Of a stretch of DNA of 8,262 bases, positions 1 to 6,093 are shown piece by piece. The stretch's first letter is position 1, and each line of letters begins with the position of its first letter. The notes under the pieces are model-generated. The model ran no database searches. It was not told the origin of the DNA and saw only the letters and a list, made by a program, of their open reading frames with translations. The stretch is from Actinoallomurus sp045806665 (GTDB lineage: Bacteria > Actinomycetota > Actinomycetes > Streptosporangiales > Streptosporangiaceae). Position numbers and translations under genes: made by a program. The stretch lies in the NCBI GenBank assembly GCA_045806665.1, contig JBJMIW010000044.1:1-8262 (forward strand), written 5' to 3'.

Positions 1-1032
1 ATAGGCATCCTGGCGGTCGATATCGCCAATGGGCCCCGCATCCACCTGGGCCCGTTGCTCGTCATCGCGCCTGCGATCACGGCCTCCTTCGCCGGCCCGG
101 GTGAGGTCGCACTGATCGGGATGGGGGCGGTCGCGGCCTATGTGCTCGTCGGCGTGTCCGAGAAGTGGGGCGGGGTCGCGGAGTACGAGATGCAGCTGTC
201 CACGCTGGTCATGATCACAGGCGTGGCCGTCTTCGTCTCCGCCATACGGCAGCGGCACCGGCATGAGCTGACACGCGTCCGCTCGGTCGCCGAGACGGCC
301 CAGCGGGTGCTGATCCGCCCCCTCCCCGAACGCATCGGCCCGCTGCGCATCGCCTCCCTCTACCTGACCGCCGAACAGGAGGCGAAGATCGGGGGCGACC
401 TGTTCGGCGCGGTGCGCATCGGGGAGGGCACCCGGCTGATCATCGGGGACGTCCGGGGGAAGGGCCTCGCCGCCGTGGACACGGCCGCCCTGGTCGTCGG
501 CGCGTTCCGGGCGGCCGCGCATCAGCGGTCGGCGCTCTGTGACCTGCTGACCTTCCTCGACGGTGCGGCCACGATCGAGCCGACCCGCCCGGACGGCGGC
601 GAGCCGGGCATGGCGGAGAGCTTCGTCACCGCCGCCGTCCTGGACATCGCCGACAAGGAGCCGTGTATGCGCATCCTGAACCGCGGGCATCCGCCGCCCC
701 TGTTGCTGAGGGGAGGAAGCGTCATCGAATTGAAAGCGAGCAGGTCCGCGCCGCCGCTCGGCCTGGGCCTGGGGGACCTGTCCCCGGCGGACGCTCAGGT
801 CGACACGTTCCCCTTCCACCCCGGTGATGTCCTCTTCCTCTACACCGACGGGGTGATCGAGGCCCGTAACGGCTCCGGAGCGTTCTATCCCCTCAGGGAG
901 CGCCTCCTGGAGTGGAAGGAGGACGACCCCGCGCGACTGGTCGAACGCCTCCATCAGGACCTGTGCGCCCACGTCGAGGAGCGTCTCGACGACGACGTCG
1001 CCGTGATCGCGGTCAAGCGAACGCTCAGATAG
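1..1032 (+). CDS. Membrane-anchored PP2C-type (SpoIIE family) Ser/Thr phosphatase, 5' partial
   Basis: The frame is open from base 1, so the gene begins upstream of the window; 343 residues are visible. The first ~85 visible residues are hydrophobic, with a membrane segment around 16-35, another around 37-53 and a third near 67-82, followed by a basic stretch (RQRHRH). The rest is a cytoplasmic SpoIIE/PP2C_2 phosphatase domain. Its metal-binding motifs are visible: GGDLF (131-135, Asp132/133 region), GDVRGKG (149-155), YTDG (281-284) and the final DDDVAV (about 330-335). Family knowledge: such enzymes dephosphorylate Ser/Thr of anti-anti-sigma factors, often in stress or development partner-switching, using Mn2+/Mg2+. 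The N-terminal sensor part is only membrane helices, with no visible GAF or PAS domain. No anti-sigma gene is adjacent, so the target is unknown. A TTG at 55 could be read as a start, but it would cut a hydrophobic segment, so a partial gene is preferred. Confidence 0.88.
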   Translation: MGILAVDIANGPRIHLGPLLVIAPAITASFAGPGEVALIGMGAVAAYVLVGVSEKWGGVAEYEMQLSTLVMITGVAVFVSAIRQRHRHELTRVRSVAETAQRVLIRPLPERIGPLRIASLYLTAEQEAKIGGDLFGAVRIGEGTRLIIGDVRGKGLAAVDTAALVVGAFRAAAHQRSALCDLLTFLDGAATIEPTRPDGGEPGMAESFVTAAVLDIADKEPCMRILNRGHPPPLLLRGGSVIELKASRSAPPLGLGLGDLSPADAQVDTFPFHPGDVLFLYTDGVIEARNGSGAFYPLRERLLEWKEDDPARLVERLHQDLCAHVEERLDDDVAVIAVKRTLR

Positions 1033-1038
1033 GCGCTG

Positions 1039-1067
1039 TTGGCATCGCATCGCACCTCACCTAAAGT
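1039..1067 (+). promoter_or_regulatory. Sigma-70-type promoter for the arsR-CDF operon, probably leaderless
   Basis: A -35-like TTGGCA (1039-1044) is followed after exactly 17 bp by a -10-like TAAAGT (1062-1067), close to the TTGACA/TAnnnT pattern of housekeeping actinobacterial promoters. Transcription would start about 7-9 bp downstream, at 1074-1076, which is the ATG of the sensor gene at 1076. No Shine-Dalgarno sequence lies before that ATG. The two facts together point to a leaderless transcript, which is common in actinobacteria. The box match is seen; the promoter function and the start point are inferred. Confidence 0.55.
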
Positions 1068-1073
1068 GACGAT

Positions 1074-1093
1074 ATATGAGCAATCGTTCAGAT
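1074..1093 (+). promoter_or_regulatory. Candidate ArsR/SmtB operator dyad over the start codon
   Basis: An imperfect inverted repeat has left arm ATATGAGC (1074-1081), spacer AATC, and right arm GTTCAGAT (1086-1093). Six of eight positions match between the left arm and the reverse complement of the right arm. The TGA(A/G)C...GTTCA core resembles the known ArsR/SmtB operator pattern of a 12-2-12 repeat with TGAAC/GTTCA cores. It lies at the inferred transcription start and overlaps the ATG of the sensor gene, where repressor binding would block the promoter. Autoregulation released by metal is inferred from the family. Confidence 0.4.
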
Positions 1094-1507
1094 GATCAGG
1101 TGGCCGTCGGTATCGAGCCGTACGCGGTGCGCGTGGTGGACGCCGAGCGCGTCGCCACGGTGTGCGCGTCCATCCCCCCGGAGGGCGACGTCGCCGAGGC
1201 CGCCGACGTCTTCGGGCTGCTCTCCGACCCCGGCCGGCTCAAGGTGCTGGTCGCGCTGCTGAAGGGTGAGATGTGCGTGTGCGACCTGGCCGCCGTCGCC
1301 GGCGCCAGCGAGTCGGCGGTCTCGCACCACCTGCGGTTGCTCCGTGCCCACCGGGTCGTCCAGGCACGCCGGACCGGGCGGATGGCGTACTACCGGCTCG
1401 CCGACGCGCACGTGCGTATGCTGCTGGACGTCGCGCTCACCCATATAGGCCACGCCCCGGCGGCCGCCCACCCGGAACACCACCAGACCGAGGAACACGT
1501 GACATGA
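1076..1507 (+). CDS. ArsR/SmtB-family metal-sensing transcriptional repressor
   Basis: This 143-residue winged-helix regulator has its HTH around residues 66-92, with recognition helix SESAVSHHLRLLR (78-90), and a beta-wing ending in TGRMAYYRL (100-108). Two metal-site signatures are visible. The alpha-3 motif is MCVCDL (Cys67, Cys69, Asp70), as in the ELCVCDL box of the family. The C-terminal helix carries Asp110-x-His112 and His123-x2-His126, the exact spacing of the alpha-5 zinc site of CzrA/SmtB. An N-terminal Cys30 could complete an alpha-3N site. A His-rich tail follows (H132, H135, H136, H141). Family knowledge: apo-protein represses and metal binding releases DNA. The next gene is a CDF exporter overlapping by ATGA, so the likely job is Zn(II)-, or perhaps Co(II)/Cd(II)-, inducible control of that exporter. 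The ATG at 1076 has no ribosome binding site and is probably leaderless. A start further downstream would remove the N-terminal helix. Confidence 0.9.
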   Translation: MSNRSDDQVAVGIEPYAVRVVDAERVATVCASIPPEGDVAEAADVFGLLSDPGRLKVLVALLKGEMCVCDLAAVAGASESAVSHHLRLLRAHRVVQARRTGRMAYYRLADAHVRMLLDVALTHIGHAPAAAHPEHHQTEEHVT

Positions 1508-2532
1508 GGGCCCCTGACGCACACGGATCCCCTGACGGCCACCGGCATCCCCGGTCCGCCACCGGCGGTCACGAGGGGCACGCCCACAACGTCGACAAGG
1601 ACGCCGACTCACACTGGCTGGGCGGGGCGCTCGGCCTGATCATCGCGTTCATGGTCGCGGAGGTCCTCGTCGGTGTGCTGGCGCACTCGCTGGCGCTGAT
1701 CTCCGACGCGGCGCACATGCTGACCGACGCCGCGTCCATCGTGCTCGCCCTGGTCGCGATGCGGCTGGCCGCCAAGCCGCCGAGGGGCGGGTACACCTAC
1801 GGCCTCAAGCGCGCCGAGATCCTGTCCGCCCAGGTCAACGGCCTCTCCCTGCTCCTGCTGTCGACGTGGCTCACCTACGAGGCCGTCCGCCGGCTGGTCA
1901 GCCCCCCGCACGTGACCGGCGGTCTCGTGCTGGCCACCGCGCTCGTCGGCATCGTCGTCAACGTCGGCGCCGCCTGGATGATCTCCAACGCCAACCGCAC
2001 CAGCCTCAACGTCGAGGGCACCTTCCGGCACATCCTCACCGACGCGTACGCCTTCATCGCCACGGCCGTCGCCGGTCTCGTCATGATGCTCACCGGGTTC
2101 GCCCGCGCGGACGCGATCGCCTCCCTGGTCGTGGTCGCCCTGATGGTGAAGGCCGGGGTCGGGCTCGTGCGCGAGTCGGGGCGGATCTTCCTCGAGGCCG
2201 CGCCCGCCGGGCTGTCGCCGGAGGAGGTCGGCCAGGCGCTCGCCGGCCGCCCGTACGTCACCGAGGTGCACGACCTGCATATCTGGCAGATCACCTCGGG
2301 GATGCCCGCCGCCTCGGCCCACGTCCTGGTCGCCCCGGGAGAGGACTGCCACGCCGTACGCGCCGACCTGGAAGCGGTCCTGGCGAAGGCGTACCGGATC
2401 ACACACACGACGCTCCAGGTCGACCACAGTCCCAGCCCGCTGCTGTCAATCCGCACCCGGACGGCCGAGCACGACGACGACTCGCACGGGCGCGTCCACC
2501 GGCCTGGACCCGGCCGCGCCTCGGACGCCTGA
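1504..2532 (+). CDS. Cation diffusion facilitator (CzcD/ZitB-type) metal exporter
   Basis: This 342-residue inner-membrane protein exchanges protons for divalent metal and exports it from the cytoplasm. The start is the ATG overlapping the sensor stop (ATGA), preceded by GAGGAA nine bases upstream. An open frame continues back to 1273, but that part is a shadow of the sensor gene. A His-rich cytoplasmic N-terminus (H7, H13, H15, H23, H26, H28, H37) leads into six predicted membrane helices between about 39 and 210. The transport site is given by two HxxxD motifs, His71-Asp75 in TM2 (HMLTD) and His176-Asp180 in TM5 (HILTD), the 2H2D pattern of zinc/cadmium-type CDF transporters. The cytoplasmic ferredoxin-like C-terminal domain shows VHDLHIWQITSG, typical of CzcD/ZitB. 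The tail after about 315 is polar and His/Asp-rich. Co-transcription with the ArsR sensor implies metal-induced expression. Confidence 0.93.
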   Translation: MRAPDAHGSPDGHRHPRSATGGHEGHAHNVDKDADSHWLGGALGLIIAFMVAEVLVGVLAHSLALISDAAHMLTDAASIVLALVAMRLAAKPPRGGYTYGLKRAEILSAQVNGLSLLLLSTWLTYEAVRRLVSPPHVTGGLVLATALVGIVVNVGAAWMISNANRTSLNVEGTFRHILTDAYAFIATAVAGLVMMLTGFARADAIASLVVVALMVKAGVGLVRESGRIFLEAAPAGLSPEEVGQALAGRPYVTEVHDLHIWQITSGMPAASAHVLVAPGEDCHAVRADLEAVLAKAYRITHTTLQVDHSPSPLLSIRTRTAEHDDDSHGRVHRPGPGRASDA

Positions 2533-2546
2533 GCCGCGCGGTTCAG
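2529..2546 (+). terminator. Small hairpin between convergent gene ends, possible terminator
   Basis: CTGAGCC pairs with GGTTCAG around a GCGC loop, giving seven pairs including one G-U on the plus-strand RNA. The stem contains the stop codons of both the exporter (2530-2532) and the convergent hemerythrin gene (2543-2545), which are only 10 bp apart. There is no T-tract, and on the opposite strand one pair becomes an A-C mismatch. It could slow convergent polymerases, but the evidence is weak. Confidence 0.25.
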
Positions 2547-3100
2547 CCCCGGGCGGCCCGGATGAGGTCGCGGACCCGATCCGCGACCGCGGCGGCCGGG
2601 CCGACCAGGAGGTTCTTCGTCGCCGACTCGACGCCCGGGTGGGGACGGGTCGGCGCGATGGCCTGCGCGGCCTTGACCGCGGCGGCGAGGGCGCGGCGCT
2701 CCGCGTCGCCGAGCTCATCACGGAGCCGGTAGAACTCATAGCGCTCCTCGGCCCGGGCATGCGTGAGGACCGCGATGCGCAGCCGGTCCAGCTCGGCCTC
2801 GAACCCACGGTCCGCGGGGTCCATGCCGTCGAGACGGGCGAGCACCTCCTTGGCCTCCCGTTCCTCCCGAAGGCGGTCCTCCACGATTCCCTCCCCGCCG
2901 TCCAGCGTCCGGCGGGCCAGCGGGTGGACGATCTCCTCCTCCGCGGTCTCGTGCACCGCGAGGAGGCGGACGAGCCGGTCGAACGCCTTCTTGCGCTCCT
3001 CACCGGTGCTGTCGAGCACCTCCGCGAACAGGTCACGGATCTGCCCGTGCTGCGCCAGGAGCAGGTCGACGACGTCGGTCAAGGTGTCGATCTCGGTCAT
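2543..3100 (-). CDS. Hemerythrin-like HHE cation-binding domain protein
   Basis: This is a 185-residue soluble protein with a hemerythrin fold. The expected diiron ligands are visible: His18 (QHGQI), His50 and Glu54 with His59 (VHETAEEEIVHP), and His114 with Glu118 (THARAEERYEFY). Family knowledge: such domains bind a non-heme Fe-O-Fe centre and take part in O2 or NO sensing, storage or stress protection; HHE proteins of about this size are common in actinobacteria. The ~60 residues after the domain are Ala/Arg-rich and of unknown role. The start ATG at 3100 is preceded by GAAGAGGG. It converges with the CDF exporter (10 bp between stops) and diverges from the ferritin-like gene. A weak sigma-B-like promoter match lies upstream. 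Whether it carries O2, senses NO or acts in a general stress response cannot be told from the sequence. Confidence 0.88.
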   Translation of the reverse strand: MTEIDTLTDVVDLLLAQHGQIRDLFAEVLDSTGEERKKAFDRLVRLLAVHETAEEEIVHPLARRTLDGGEGIVEDRLREEREAKEVLARLDGMDPADRGFEAELDRLRIAVLTHARAEERYEFYRLRDELGDAERRALAAAVKAAQAIAPTRPHPGVESATKNLLVGPAAAVADRVRDLIRAARG

Positions 3101-3154
3101 GGGACCACCCTCTTCTTTGCCATCGGCGCGCTGCCCGCCGTACGGAATCGAGCC

Positions 3155-3179
3155 CTACCCGGCCGTGAGCTCCTGATAC
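3155..3179 (-). promoter_or_regulatory. Weak sigma-B-like promoter candidate for the hemerythrin gene
   Basis: Reading the minus strand, GTAT (3179-3176) is followed after 15 bp by GGGTAG (3160-3155). This is one base off the actinobacterial stress-sigma pattern GnnT-N14-16-GGGTAY. It would give an untranslated leader of roughly 45 bases before the ATG at 3100. The pattern is short and GC-rich DNA produces it by chance, so it is only a candidate. Confidence 0.25.
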
Positions 3180-3200
3180 GGCCAGAGAATCGTCACCGCG

Positions 3201-3226
3201 GCCTTCGGCGAGTCGCCGGCGGGTAC
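3201..3226 (+). promoter_or_regulatory. Weak sigma-B-like promoter candidate for the ferritin-like gene
   Basis: GCCT (3201-3204), 16 bp, then GGGTAC (3221-3226) fits the loose pattern GnnT-N14-16-GGGTAY used by stress sigma factors of the SigB group in Streptomyces. Transcription would start about 35-40 bp before the first of the two duplicated start sites. The -10-like box is a full match, while the -35 is minimal. It faces away from the similar match for the hemerythrin gene. The rest of the 194-bp gap (3101-3294) holds no gene that I can see. Confidence 0.27.
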
Positions 3227-3268
3227 CGGGTAGGTCCCGCTTCTGCGTACCGAGAAGAGGTGGTCACC

Positions 3269-3320
3269 TTGGCCTTCGACCCGCTGGAGCACATATGGCC
3301 TTCAACCCGCTGGAGCACAA
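3269..3320 (+). repeat. 26-bp tandem duplication spanning the start of the ferritin-like gene
   Basis: Bases 3269-3294 and 3295-3320 are head-to-tail copies of one 26-bp unit, identical at 23 of 26 positions (differences at unit positions 1, 10 and 26). The unit encodes the first residues of the downstream protein: copy one begins TTG and reads (M)AFDPLEH, copy two begins ATG and reads MAFNPLEH. Because 26 is not a multiple of three, copy one is out of frame with the gene. It looks like a local duplication of the original start region. Confidence 0.9.
3286..3289 (+). promoter_or_regulatory. Ribosome binding site supplied by duplicated coding sequence
   Basis: GGAG within copy one of the 26-bp repeat (from the codons CTG-GAG for Leu-Glu) stands five bases before the ATG at 3295. 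It therefore acts as a plausible Shine-Dalgarno sequence for copy two. This supports 3295 as the working start of the ferritin-like gene even though the stronger AGAGG serves the out-of-frame TTG. Confidence 0.45.
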
Positions 3321-4500
3321 GGGCATCCCGCTGGACCGGCAGATCCGCAACTGGGGCGAGCTGAACGTCGAACCGGTCGACCCTGACCGAGCCGATCCGT
3401 ACACCAAATGCCGGATCATCCTGATGAACGGCATCGAGGTGGAGTCGATCTTCTTCGGCCACCACTTCAACCGGCGCTGTCCCGACATCGAGGTCAAGCA
3501 GCGTCTCGCCGAGGTCCGCTACATCGAGCAGCAGCAGCAGAAGGTGGTCAACTGGCTGCTCCCGCCCCAGGCCTCGGTGCTGGAGACGACCATCTCCTAC
3601 GAGCAGGTCGCGGTGGACCTGACCGCATGGCTCGCCCGGATGGAGCCCGATCCGTACATAAAGCAGGCCCTTGACTTCGGGGTGCTGGAGGATTTCGACC
3701 ACCTTTACCGGTACGCGAACCTGTACGAAATGGTGGAGCACCGCAAGGCGGAGAAAATCGTCGACGCCCTCACCGAGGTGATCCCGGGGCGGCCGACCAA
3801 GTTCCACCACCGGCACCCGGTCGACAACGTCCGCGAGCCGTACGACCGCAAGACCGTGAACCCGATCTCCAGGCTGCACACGCTGACGATCACGGCCGCC
3901 GAGCAGCAGACGATGAACTTCTACATGAACGTCGGCCCGGACTACATGGAGCCGATCGCGCGGCAGCTCTACCAGGAGATCGGGCTGGTCGAGGAGGAGC
4001 ACGTCACCCATTACGGGTCCCTGATCGACCCCGGTGAGACCTGGTGGGAGCAACTGGTCACCCATGAGTACAACGAGTGCTACCTGTACTACTCATGCAT
4101 GCAGACCGAGTCCGACCCGAGGGTGAAGGCGGTCTGGGAGCTGCATCTCAACATGGAACTGGAGCACCTGCGGATCGCCTGTGACCTCATGCGCCGCCAC
4201 GACGGGCGGGACCCGGCGGAGATCCTGGCACCGGAGCTACCGGAGGTGGTGACCTTCGAGCCGAACAAGCAGTACCTGCGTGAGCTCCTCGAGACCCAGC
4301 TCGACCTGACCACGCTCGGCACCGGCTATGTGCGCGAGGCGCACGAGCGGTTCCAGAAGATGCAGGAGCGGATCCACGGCGGGGAGGAGCCGCCGAGCGA
4401 GCGCGTGATCGACGACCACCGCGAGCGGTACGGCACGGACTACCGCCTGGAGACGGAGGGCCCGCACCCGGACCCGAGGCTGCGGCAGCCCGCGTCCTGA
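3295..4500 (+). CDS. Uncharacterised ferritin-like (putative diiron) protein
   Basis: I cannot assign this 401-residue protein to a named family. It appears soluble, without a signal peptide or membrane segment. Its second half has the ligand order of a ferritin-like four-helix bundle: Glu203, then Glu233-x2-His236 (EEEH), Glu258 (or Glu261), then Glu288-x2-His291 (ELEH), with 25-30 residues between sites. The first half shows a looser set on long helices: Glu78, Glu97/Glu103 and Asp133-x2-His136 (DFDH), so it may be a degenerate second bundle. A His/Pro-rich linker (KFHHRHP, 169-175) separates them; a charged tail follows from about 345. Family knowledge: such bundles bind two irons and act as oxidases, oxygenases, peroxide scavengers or stores. 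The substrate is unknown. It converges with paaE, with 3 bp between stops. Rare codons such as ATA at 3658-3660 and several A/T-ending codons set it slightly apart from its neighbours. The frame is certain; the start is complicated by the 26-bp duplication. Confidence 0.8.
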   Translation: MAFNPLEHKGIPLDRQIRNWGELNVEPVDPDRADPYTKCRIILMNGIEVESIFFGHHFNRRCPDIEVKQRLAEVRYIEQQQQKVVNWLLPPQASVLETTISYEQVAVDLTAWLARMEPDPYIKQALDFGVLEDFDHLYRYANLYEMVEHRKAEKIVDALTEVIPGRPTKFHHRHPVDNVREPYDRKTVNPISRLHTLTITAAEQQTMNFYMNVGPDYMEPIARQLYQEIGLVEEEHVTHYGSLIDPGETWWEQLVTHEYNECYLYYSCMQTESDPRVKAVWELHLNMELEHLRIACDLMRRHDGRDPAEILAPELPEVVTFEPNKQYLRELLETQLDLTTLGTGYVREAHERFQKMQERIHGGEEPPSERVIDDHRERYGTDYRLETEGPHPDPRLRQPAS

Positions 4501-4503
4501 CCG

Positions 4504-5592
4504 TCAGGCGTCGTAGTCCAGGCCGACCCGTTCGGACAGCGGCGTCGACTGGCAGGTGAGCACGAACCCGGCGTCGACCTCGGACTCCTCCAGCGCGAAA
4601 TTGCGCCGCATGTGGACCTTGCCGTCGGTGACCTTGGCCCGGCAGGTGCCGCAGACCCCGCCCTTGCAGGCGAACGGCAGGTCGGGCCGGACCCGCTGCA
4701 TGGCGTCCAGCAGCGGCGTGTCACGAGGAACGGCGGCCGTGGTGGAGCGGCCGTCCAGGAGGATCGTCGCCTCGCTGGTCGCGCCGACCGCCGGGGCGTC
4801 CTCATGGCGGACCGGCGCGGGCGGGACGTCGTCGACGAAGAAGAGCTCCCGGTGCACCCGATCCGCCGGGACGCCGGCCCGGTGCAGGACGGCACGCAGG
4901 TCCTCGACCATGGCGTACGGCCCGCACAGCCACCAGTCCGCCACCTTCGCCGGCGGTGGCAGCAGCGCGAACAGCGCGGTCAGCTTCGCCGCGTCCAGCC
5001 GTCCGGTGAACAGCTCGGTCTCCAGCGGCTCCCGGGACAGGACATGGACCAGCTCGAGACGGTCGAGGTGGCGGTCCTTGAGGTCGGCCAGCTCGTCGGC
5101 GAACATGACGGTGTCCGCCCGCCGGTTCGCGTACAGCACGGTGGCGGTGGCCGCCGGGTCGCGCAGGACCGTGGCGGCGATCGACAGGATCGGCGTGATG
5201 CCGGACCCGGCCGCGACGAACACGTGGTGGCCCGCCGTCTCGTCGCCGAGGGTGAACCCGCCGGTGGGCGGGCCCACCTCGATCTCGTCGCCGGGGCGCA
5301 CCTCCCGGACCAGCCAGGAGGAGAACAGCCCGTCGGGCACCTCGCGGACGCCGACGCGCGGCGCGGCGCCCTCGGGTGCGCAGATGGAGTACGACCGCCG
5401 TTCCTGCCGGCCGCCGACCGTGCGGCGCAGCGTCAGCGACTGTCCGGCCCGGAACGCGTAGACGCCGGCCAGCTCGGGCGGGACGTCGAACGTCACCGCG
5501 ACCGCGTCGGCGCACAGCCGTTCGACCGAGGTGACCCGCAGGCGGTGGAACCCTCCGCGCGCCCGCGCGGGCGCCGGTGTGCTGACGGTCAC
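4504..5592 (-). CDS. paaE: Phenylacetyl-CoA epoxidase reductase subunit PaaE
   Basis: This 362-residue reductase passes electrons from NADPH through FAD and a 2Fe-2S cluster to the PaaA diiron centre. Domains in order: FAD-binding barrel (about 14-115) with RSYS (66-69); NAD(P)-binding domain (about 120-250) with GSGITP (129-134) and CGP (223-225); C-terminal plant-type ferredoxin (about 272-360) with Cys309, Cys314, Cys317 and Cys347, spacing C-x4-C-x2-C-x29-C. All cofactor motifs are intact and the length is normal for PaaE. It is the last gene of the paaABCDE operon. Its GTG start follows the paaD stop with no gap (TAG then GTG), and AAGGAG sits six bases upstream inside paaD. Related reductases occur in other multicomponent oxygenases, but the four paa genes upstream settle the assignment. 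Confidence 0.95.
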   Translation of the reverse strand: MTVSTPAPARARGGFHRLRVTSVERLCADAVAVTFDVPPELAGVYAFRAGQSLTLRRTVGGRQERRSYSICAPEGAAPRVGVREVPDGLFSSWLVREVRPGDEIEVGPPTGGFTLGDETAGHHVFVAAGSGITPILSIAATVLRDPAATATVLYANRRADTVMFADELADLKDRHLDRLELVHVLSREPLETELFTGRLDAAKLTALFALLPPPAKVADWWLCGPYAMVEDLRAVLHRAGVPADRVHRELFFVDDVPPAPVRHEDAPAVGATSEATILLDGRSTTAAVPRDTPLLDAMQRVRPDLPFACKGGVCGTCRAKVTDGKVHMRRNFALEESEVDAGFVLTCQSTPLSERVGLDYDA

Positions 5593-6093
5593 CTAGATCT
5601 CCTTGACGTGCTCGAACGGTTCGAGGCAGGCGCGGCACCGGCGCAGCGCCCGGCAGGCGGTCGGGCCGAACGCCGAGGTCTCCTCGGTCTCCGTGGATCC
5701 GCAGCGCGGGCACCGGACCGTGCGCACGGTGGGGCCCAGGGCGACGGGGATCGGGCCCTCCGCCCGTCGCGGTGCGGTGCCGGGCGGGGCGATGCCCGCC
5801 TCGGCGAGCTTGCGGCGGCCTTCCGCGCTGATCCAGTCGGTGCTCCAGGGCGGGTGCAGCACGGTGCGCACCTCGACCTCGTCGTGGCCCGCCGCCCGCA
5901 GTGCGTGGACCAGGTCGGCGCGCATGGCGTCCATCGCGGCGCACCCGGAGTACGTCGGTGTGATGGTCACGACGACCCGGCCGTCCTCCTCGGACACGCC
6001 GCGCAGCACGCCGAGGTCGGCGAGCGTGAGCATGGGCAGCTCCGGATCGGTGACCGTCTCGGCCACCGCCCGCGCGTCCGTTGTCACGGTCAC
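5593..6093 (-). CDS. paaD: Phenylacetate degradation protein PaaD (Fe-S/diiron maturation factor)
   Basis: This 166-residue protein has an N-terminal MIP18/DUF59 fold (about 6-95) with DPE (16-18) and the TPTYSGC box (45-51, conserved Cys51). A C-terminal zinc-ribbon-like part follows, with CPRC (128-131), Cys147 and CRAC (153-156), ending in EPFEHVKEI. This matches the PaaD pattern. Family knowledge: PaaD is needed for an active epoxidase and is thought to help assemble its metal centres, but is not part of the purified catalytic complex. The start chosen is the GTG at 6093, which overlaps the paaC stop as GTGA; a second GTG directly upstream (6096) would add one residue. The frame stays open far upstream, but that part is antisense-free shadow within paaC in another frame. 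The stop abuts paaE. Confidence 0.93.
   Translation of the reverse strand: MTVTTDARAVAETVTDPELPMLTLADLGVLRGVSEEDGRVVVTITPTYSGCAAMDAMRADLVHALRAAGHDEVEVRTVLHPPWSTDWISAEGRRKLAEAGIAPPGTAPRRAEGPIPVALGPTVRTVRCPRCGSTETEETSAFGPTACRALRRCRACLEPFEHVKEI
5599..5604 (-). promoter_or_regulatory. Ribosome binding site of paaE inside paaD
   Basis: On the minus strand AAGGAG lies six bases before the GTG at 5592, within the last codons of paaD. It fixes the paaE start although the gene begins directly at the paaD stop codon. Confidence 0.7.

Larger units (their letters stand above)
3269..3364 (+). other. Out-of-frame decoy ORF from the duplicated start
   Basis: A TTG at 3269 lies eight bases after AGAGG (3256-3260), the best ribosome binding site in this intergenic region. 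Translation from it gives 31 residues that begin AFDPLEH like the real protein, then shift frame and stop at TGA 3362-3364, inside the first 70 bases of the ferritin-like gene. It is probably a by-product of the 26-bp duplication, but if used it would overlap and could reduce or couple initiation at the ATG at 3295. The in-frame GTG at 3260 is an alternative start. Confidence 0.35.

Noticed and set aside
1273..1503. Longer N-terminus for the CDF exporter from an upstream start
   Set aside because: The extra 77 residues are Arg/Pro-rich, out-of-frame translation of the ArsR gene. The ATG at 1504 has a ribosome binding site and the usual ATGA overlap.
1609..2427. A 272-codon minus-strand open frame opposite the CDF exporter
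   Set aside because: It is an antisense shadow; the plus strand holds the HxxxD motifs and membrane helices of a CDF protein.
3193..4065. A 290-codon minus-strand open frame opposite the ferritin-like gene
   Set aside because: Its composition is that of a codon-bias shadow (Leu, Val, Asp, His rich), with no family features, and it would cross the intergenic region.
4496..4508. The small palindrome between the ferritin-like gene and paaE as an intrinsic terminator
   Set aside because: The stem has only five pairs and no T-tract, and the symmetry comes partly from two TGA stop codons facing each other.
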